This document shows positions 59,129 to 64,000 of a DNA stretch of 64,000 nucleotides, piece by piece. The position numbers were made by a program, and so were the translations under genes. The stretch is from Artemia franciscana (Eukaryota; Arthropoda; Branchiopoda; Anostraca; Artemiidae), in NCBI RefSeq assembly GCF_032884065.1, contig NC_088872.1:33576917-33640916 (forward strand). The letters are read 5' to 3'. The notes beneath the pieces are model-generated. The model saw nothing but the letters and a program-made list of their open reading frames with translations, was not told where the DNA came from and did no database searches. The stretch's first letter is position 1; each line of letters opens with the position of its first letter.

Positions 59129-60412
59129 TAATTTCTGAACGTTTTTGAATCAATGCATGTTTTGATTTTGGCTCTCCGCAGAGGAATAATTAACACGAAA
59201 TTTGCAAGTTTTTTTTGGCTAAATGGCTTTCTCATAGTTTTGATCGAATGATTTTGAGAAAAAATGGAACGGCGGAGGAAGCCTAGTTGCCCTGCGATTT
59301 TTTGGTTATTTAAAAAGACCTTTTAATAAAGAACTTGAACTTTTAATTTTTTACGAATGTTTTTATTAGTAAAATATAAACGCAATTTATAAATTAGCTT
59401 ACGTAACGAACTTTTGTAATCTCATGTTTTTATTACATATATGAGGGGTTCACCCCCTCGTCAGTACCTCGCTCTTTACACTAAAGATTAAATTTTTTCC
59501 CAATTCATTAAGAATGACCCCTGAATCACAAAAGCCGTAAAATAAATAGTTGAAATCACTAAAAATACTTTAGCGTAAAAAGCGAGATATTAGGAGGAGG
59601 TGAGCCCCTCTTATGCGTAATAATTTCTGTTTGTTTTCAGTTTTAATGCTGCCCCTTACTTCCAGTTAAAAAAAAACTTTTCATATTTATTTTTTCATTG
59701 TTTTTTTTTAAATAATGCCAGAAAATTCTGCGCTCCCTTCATGGAAATTTTCTTCCCCCATGACAAATTCCTCGATGGGAGTTCCCCCAACATATCTCCC
59801 TCTTGTCAACCCTTCCCCCCAACCAAAAAATCCCCCTGAAAACGTCTGTACACTTCCCAATAACCATTACTATATGTAAGCACTGGTCAAAGTTTGTAAC
59901 CTGTAGCCCCTCCCACGGGGACTGTGGGGGAGTAAGTCGTCCCCAAAGACATAGTTGTAAGGTTTTTTGACTACGCTGATTAAAATGGCTATCTCAGAAT
60001 TTTGATCCGTTGACTTTGGGAAAATAATTAGCGTGGGAGGGGGCCTAGGTGCCCTCCAATTTTTTTGGTCACTTAAAAAGGGCACTAGAACTTTTAATTT
60101 CCGTTAGAATGAGCCGTCTCGCAAGATTCTAGGACCACTGGGTCGATACGATCACCCCTGGGGAAAAAACAACAAACAAACAAACAAATAAACGCGCATC
60201 CTTGATCTGCCTTCTGGCAAAGAATACAAAATTCCACATTTTTGTAGATAGGAGCTTGAAACTTCTACAATAGGGTTCTCTGATACGCTGAATCTGATGG
60301 TATGATTTTCGTTAAGATTCTATGACTTTTAGGGGGTGTTTCCCCCTATTTTCTAAAATAAGGCAAATTTTCTCAGGCTCGTAACTTTTGATGGGTAAGA
60401 CTAAACTTGAGG
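59129..60412 (-). repeat. Family B element, minus orientation, 5' end missing
   Basis: Contains the uninterrupted target region 'gacccctgaatcacaaaagc' (59516-) used above to define the LINE insertion. Stops at 'aagactaaacttga' (60412), about 150 bases before the B 5' hairpin would be reached. Confidence 0.8.
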
Positions 60413-62720
60413 AGAGTGTTGTAAGTTGTGCTCCAGGGGCATATAAGGTTTATATAGAAGGGGTGGTCGCATAAACTTCGGAGGTGGATAAAATGATTAG
60501 ATATTGAAATTTCTAGTTCCCTTTTTAAAGGTCAAAAGTGATTGGATGGCAACTAGCCCTCCTCCCCGTGCTCTTTTTTCCCCAAATGCATCCATTCCAA
60601 TTTTTATACAGCTATTTGTTCGAAAAAGACCAAAGATCATTTAACAATAATCTGGGGTTGACGCAACCCCCCAGAATCTGAGACAAGTGTCATAATATGC
60701 CAAGTAACAGTCATAAGGCTTCAATGTTTTATTGTTTATTTAATTTTTTGCACAGAGGCACTTCATATGGAAGGGCTGATCACATAAACTTCGGAAGGAG
60801 ATCATTTGATTGGGAACCTCGTGCCCTTTTAAGAGTCAAATGTGATCGGAGGGTAACTAGCCCCCCCCCCCCAGTCCTTATTTCCCTAGGTTTTCTTTTC
60901 TTTTCAAAATTTTGAGATATCCATTTTGTTAAAAATAGTTCAAAGACCAAATTACAAAAACTCTGGGGTCGACACAACCGTAAGCGTTATAAGTGGTGTT
61001 CTAGGGGTATGTAAGTTTTCTTATGGAAGGGTTGGTCGTACGGACCTTGACGGGGGTCATTTGATTGGAAATTCAAGGTTCAAATTCCCTATCTAATTGT
61101 TGAAAGTGATTAGAGGGCACCTTGACCCCGCCACCCACTTTTTTCTCCGAATGCGTCGGATAAAAATGTTGAGCAAGGTGTTTTGTTCAAAATAGTACAA
61201 AATCAGATAATTTTTGGGGGGTCAATAAAACCCCTCAGAGCACGGAGAAAGGGTTTTAAGATATGCCCCGGCGGCACACAAGGTTTTCGTCGAAGAGTTG
61301 CTCGTATAAGCTTTGGACATGGCTCAAATGATTTAGAATTGAATGCTCTAGTTCCATTTTTAAAAGTCAAAGTCATCGGAGGCGATTAGCCCCCCACGCT
61401 CTCTTTTACCAAAATTAATCCGATTGAATTTTTGTGATAGTCTTTTTTGTCCAAATTAGACCAATAATCATGTAAAAAAAAACTCCAGGGTCTACAAAAC
61501 CCCTCAACACCCGGAGGTAAGTGTTGTTAGTTATGCCCTCGGGGCATATCATGTTCTTATGGAAGGGGTCGAAATTTTGAGATAGCCATTTTGTTCGTTT
61601 TGTGTCATATAACGATGCCTTTAGGGTTGACACAGCCCCACAAAGCCCTGGATCAAGGGTTGTAAGATATTCCCCTGGCTTGTATAAGGTTCTATGGGAG
61701 AGATCGGTTGTACAAACTTTAGAATAGGCTCATTTGATTGGAAATTGAAAGTTCTAGTTCTCCATTTTAAGAACCAAAAATGATCAGAGGTCAACCGACC
61801 TCTCTCTTCACGCCCTCTTTTCCCCAAATATTTCCAATCAAACATTTCGACAGTTATTGCGTTCAAAATAGTCCAAACATTATATAACAATACCTTTTAG
61901 GGTTGACACAACCCCCAGGGCCCTGGGACAAGGGTTGTAATTTATGCATCGGAGGCATATAAGGACCTTCTGCAAAAGGTGGCATACAAACTTTGGAGGA
62001 GGCTCACTTGATCAGAAGTTCTATTTTCCTTTTAAAAGTCAAAACTGATCGAAGGGCAAATAGCTCCCATCCCCGCCCTCTATTCCCCAAATACTCTCAA
62101 TCTAACTTTTTCGATCGCCACTTTGTTCAAAATATTCCAGAGATCATATAAGAATACCTTGGGAGTTGACAGAATCCCCAGAGCCCCGGGCAAGGGTTGT
62201 AAGTTATGCTCCAGGGGTATATCTGATTTTTATGGAAATGGTGTTCGTATAAGCTTTGAAAAAAGCTGATATGATGGAAAATGAAATTCTAGTTCCTTTT
62301 TAAGAGTCAGAAGTGATTGAAGGGCAACTAGCCCCCCCACGCTCTTTTTCCCTCAAATATATCGGATCGAAATTTTGAAAGATTCATTTCAATATAGCCC
62401 AAATGTCAAATAAATATGGTTCCGCACTTAAACCTACCCACCCACTCCCCTCTAGCCCTTGGGGAAAGGGCAAAAAATTATGCTAGTTACCCATCGTTAA
62501 CATATAAAGTTTTTATGGAAGGCGTGGTCGTATAAACTTTGGAGGAGGCTCATTTGATTGAAAATTGAAATCTCTTTTGTCCTTTTTAAGAGTCAAAAGT
62601 GATCAGAGGGTATTCAATCCCCCTCCTCTTCGCGTGTTTTTTCTCAAAATACATCCGATTAAAATTTTGGTACATCTATTTTGTGCAAAGTAGTCCAAAA
62701 TTCAAATAACTATAGCTTAA
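60413..62720 (+). repeat. Module E array, about eight units (period 255-310 bp)
   Basis: The marker 'ggtcgtataaactttggagg' or variants lie near 60460, 60772, 61030, 61295, 61702, 61974, 62238 and 62521, with one incomplete unit near 61558. Each unit also has 'agggcaactagcccccc', 'aattttgagatagccatttt', and 'ggttgacacaacccc'. Frames inside are artefacts. Confidence 0.8.
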
Positions 62721-63050
62721 GGGGCTAAATTATATATTAATTATATATTAATTTATATATTTTTATTTTATTATATTAAGTTTTTCCCATTAAGTTTAGC
62801 CTTACTCATGAAAAGCTATTACCCTTAATACGAGAATAAAACTTAAAAGGAACAGAAATTATTCCTTAAATGGGGGGGGGCTCTCCTCGCTACCTCGCTC
62901 TTTATTCTAAAGTTTGATCTTTTGTCCCAATTCCTTAAGCACGAATCCCAAAACACTAGGGCTGTTAATTAGAATACGTAGCTTCTCGTTTCTGTTAATT
63001 TTAATTCTTAATGTTGTTCCTTGCTTTCAGTTGAAAAAACTTTTTTATTA
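62721..63050 (+). repeat. A/T tract and family B fragment
   Basis: 62730-62780 is ATATTAAT-rich. 62820-63040 has B words ('acttaaaaggaacagaaatt', 'ctacctcgctctttattcta', 'gttgttccttgctttcagtt'). Confidence 0.55.
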
Positions 63051-64000
63051 ATTTATATATTAATCCACCAAATGCTTTTTATTCTTAGGTAGCCTACTCA
63101 GACTAGGGGACTACAATATTCTAAGTGCTAAAATACATGAACAAATAAAGAAATAATATCAAATAGAGGAATAAAGAAAAAATCAATTAATAATAAGTAA
63201 ATTTACTTGAAAATATACGTGATACATAATGAAGTAATGCTAATCAACATATAATTTTCAATATTAGGCCATAGCCCCTATTTCATTTTTGTTAAGTGCT
63301 TTTGTACAAGATCTTGTTAGTCATGTCATCCCCCTCCATTAAATAAAGAAAGACCTTGAAACCAGGTTTCTGAGTTCAACCAATGAAACGAACAAAGTAA
63401 TTAATATGGTTACTATTGAGAATGTCTGGTCAGTAAGATTTTTACAATCCAATTAAATTAATTTAATTATTGAGCATTATAATGCATTTATATATGTCTT
63501 TATCCTTATATATAACATATATACTTATATATACTTCATTACGGGTAGGTTTTTACTTTTAAAGTTGATTTTATGCATTTGTACACTATTTGATCGGTAA
63601 TAGTAAGATTGTGTGGCTTCTCGAAAAATCTCATTTACTCATGAAAATCTCAACAAAAATCTCAAGTAATCCTAATCCCTGTGATGAATTTATCTACACC
63701 CACAGCTGCGCGAGGGAGAGATTTTGTAACTTCCTACGCCTAGCCTATCTAGAACATTAGCTCTTTTATCACAATAAACTGTAGCACCACGTAATCGAAA
63801 TTATCAGGACTATATCTAAAGGCCCTATTAAGGCGCAAGAACTGTCTTCAATGTCCTGCTTCAATAGCTTCCTTGAGCGTTCAAATGGGCCTTGAAAATA
63901 GATTCCAATTCCCTTTTGCATGAAAACGTATAATGAGAAAATCAAGAGTGTGCGTGTCTCTTTATTTGAATTTTTTTCTTCTTTGCACTATAAAATCAGC
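63051..64000. other. Unassigned AT-rich interval
   Basis: No exon continuing the DM10 domain and no named repeat is found here. Confidence 0.4.

Overview
This window is animal nuclear DNA. It is AT-rich, has no bacterial-style gene clusters, shows exons bounded by GT/AG splice sites, and is dominated by transposable elements and long tandem arrays. The set of mobile families (Penelope-like element with GIY-YIG nuclease, Helitron with a CTAG end, two non-LTR retrotransposon families, hAT-type elements, a tRNA-derived SINE) fits an arthropod. A crustacean such as a brine shrimp is my guess from overall texture and is not proven by the sequence.

The only host gene I can name is on the + strand and is split by a very large intron. 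A start exon (21710-21864) ends with two bases of a codon, and an exon at 47838-48024 begins with the missing third base and carries the start of a DM10 domain of the EFHC1/EFHC2 (Rib72) ciliary-microtubule family. An RFX X-box-like site lies about 65 bases upstream of the ATG, as expected for a ciliary gene. The 26 kb between the exons is almost wholly repeats, and the rest of the gene must lie to the right of the window. Three further short stretches (12600-12761 minus, 15384-15623 plus, 36505-36669 plus) look protein-like but are not recognised.

Layout: 1-1545, decayed hAT-like transposase; 2940-6275, tandem modules 'E' and 'C' with (TAC)n blocks; 8279-9935, broken LINE; 10238-11315 and 11440-11715, foldback/MITE elements; 14313-14462, (TA)n; 15780-19310, a 31-bp tandem array split by a Helitron fragment with duplicated 3' ends and a Penelope-like fragment; 20655-21565, EC repeat next to the gene start; 24100-27320, repeat 'B' containing a hAT-type element, which contains a tandem array, which contains a SINE; 28188-32010, duplicated 'D' segments; 33284-34970, repeat B plus a long hairpin; 38880-40005, a 17-bp minisatellite in two opposite orientations; 40141-45684, a head-to-head B pair with a hairpin at its centre and a 5'-truncated LINE inside; 45686-54360, three copies of family 'A' (about 290-bp internal repeats), one of which splits a LINE; 55540-62720, EC and E arrays with another hairpin and B copy; the rightmost kilobase is unassigned.

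The most interesting structural theme is three interspersed families (A, B and EC) whose copies have constant ends but variable numbers of internal tandem modules. Family A inserts into a T run with no clear target duplication and has inverted GGCACTTG motifs near both ends, which resembles Helentron/DINE-type non-autonomous elements. Family names A, B, C, D, E, EC and G are labels used only in this report. All repeat boundaries were found by eye and are good to roughly 5-20 bases unless a junction is stated.
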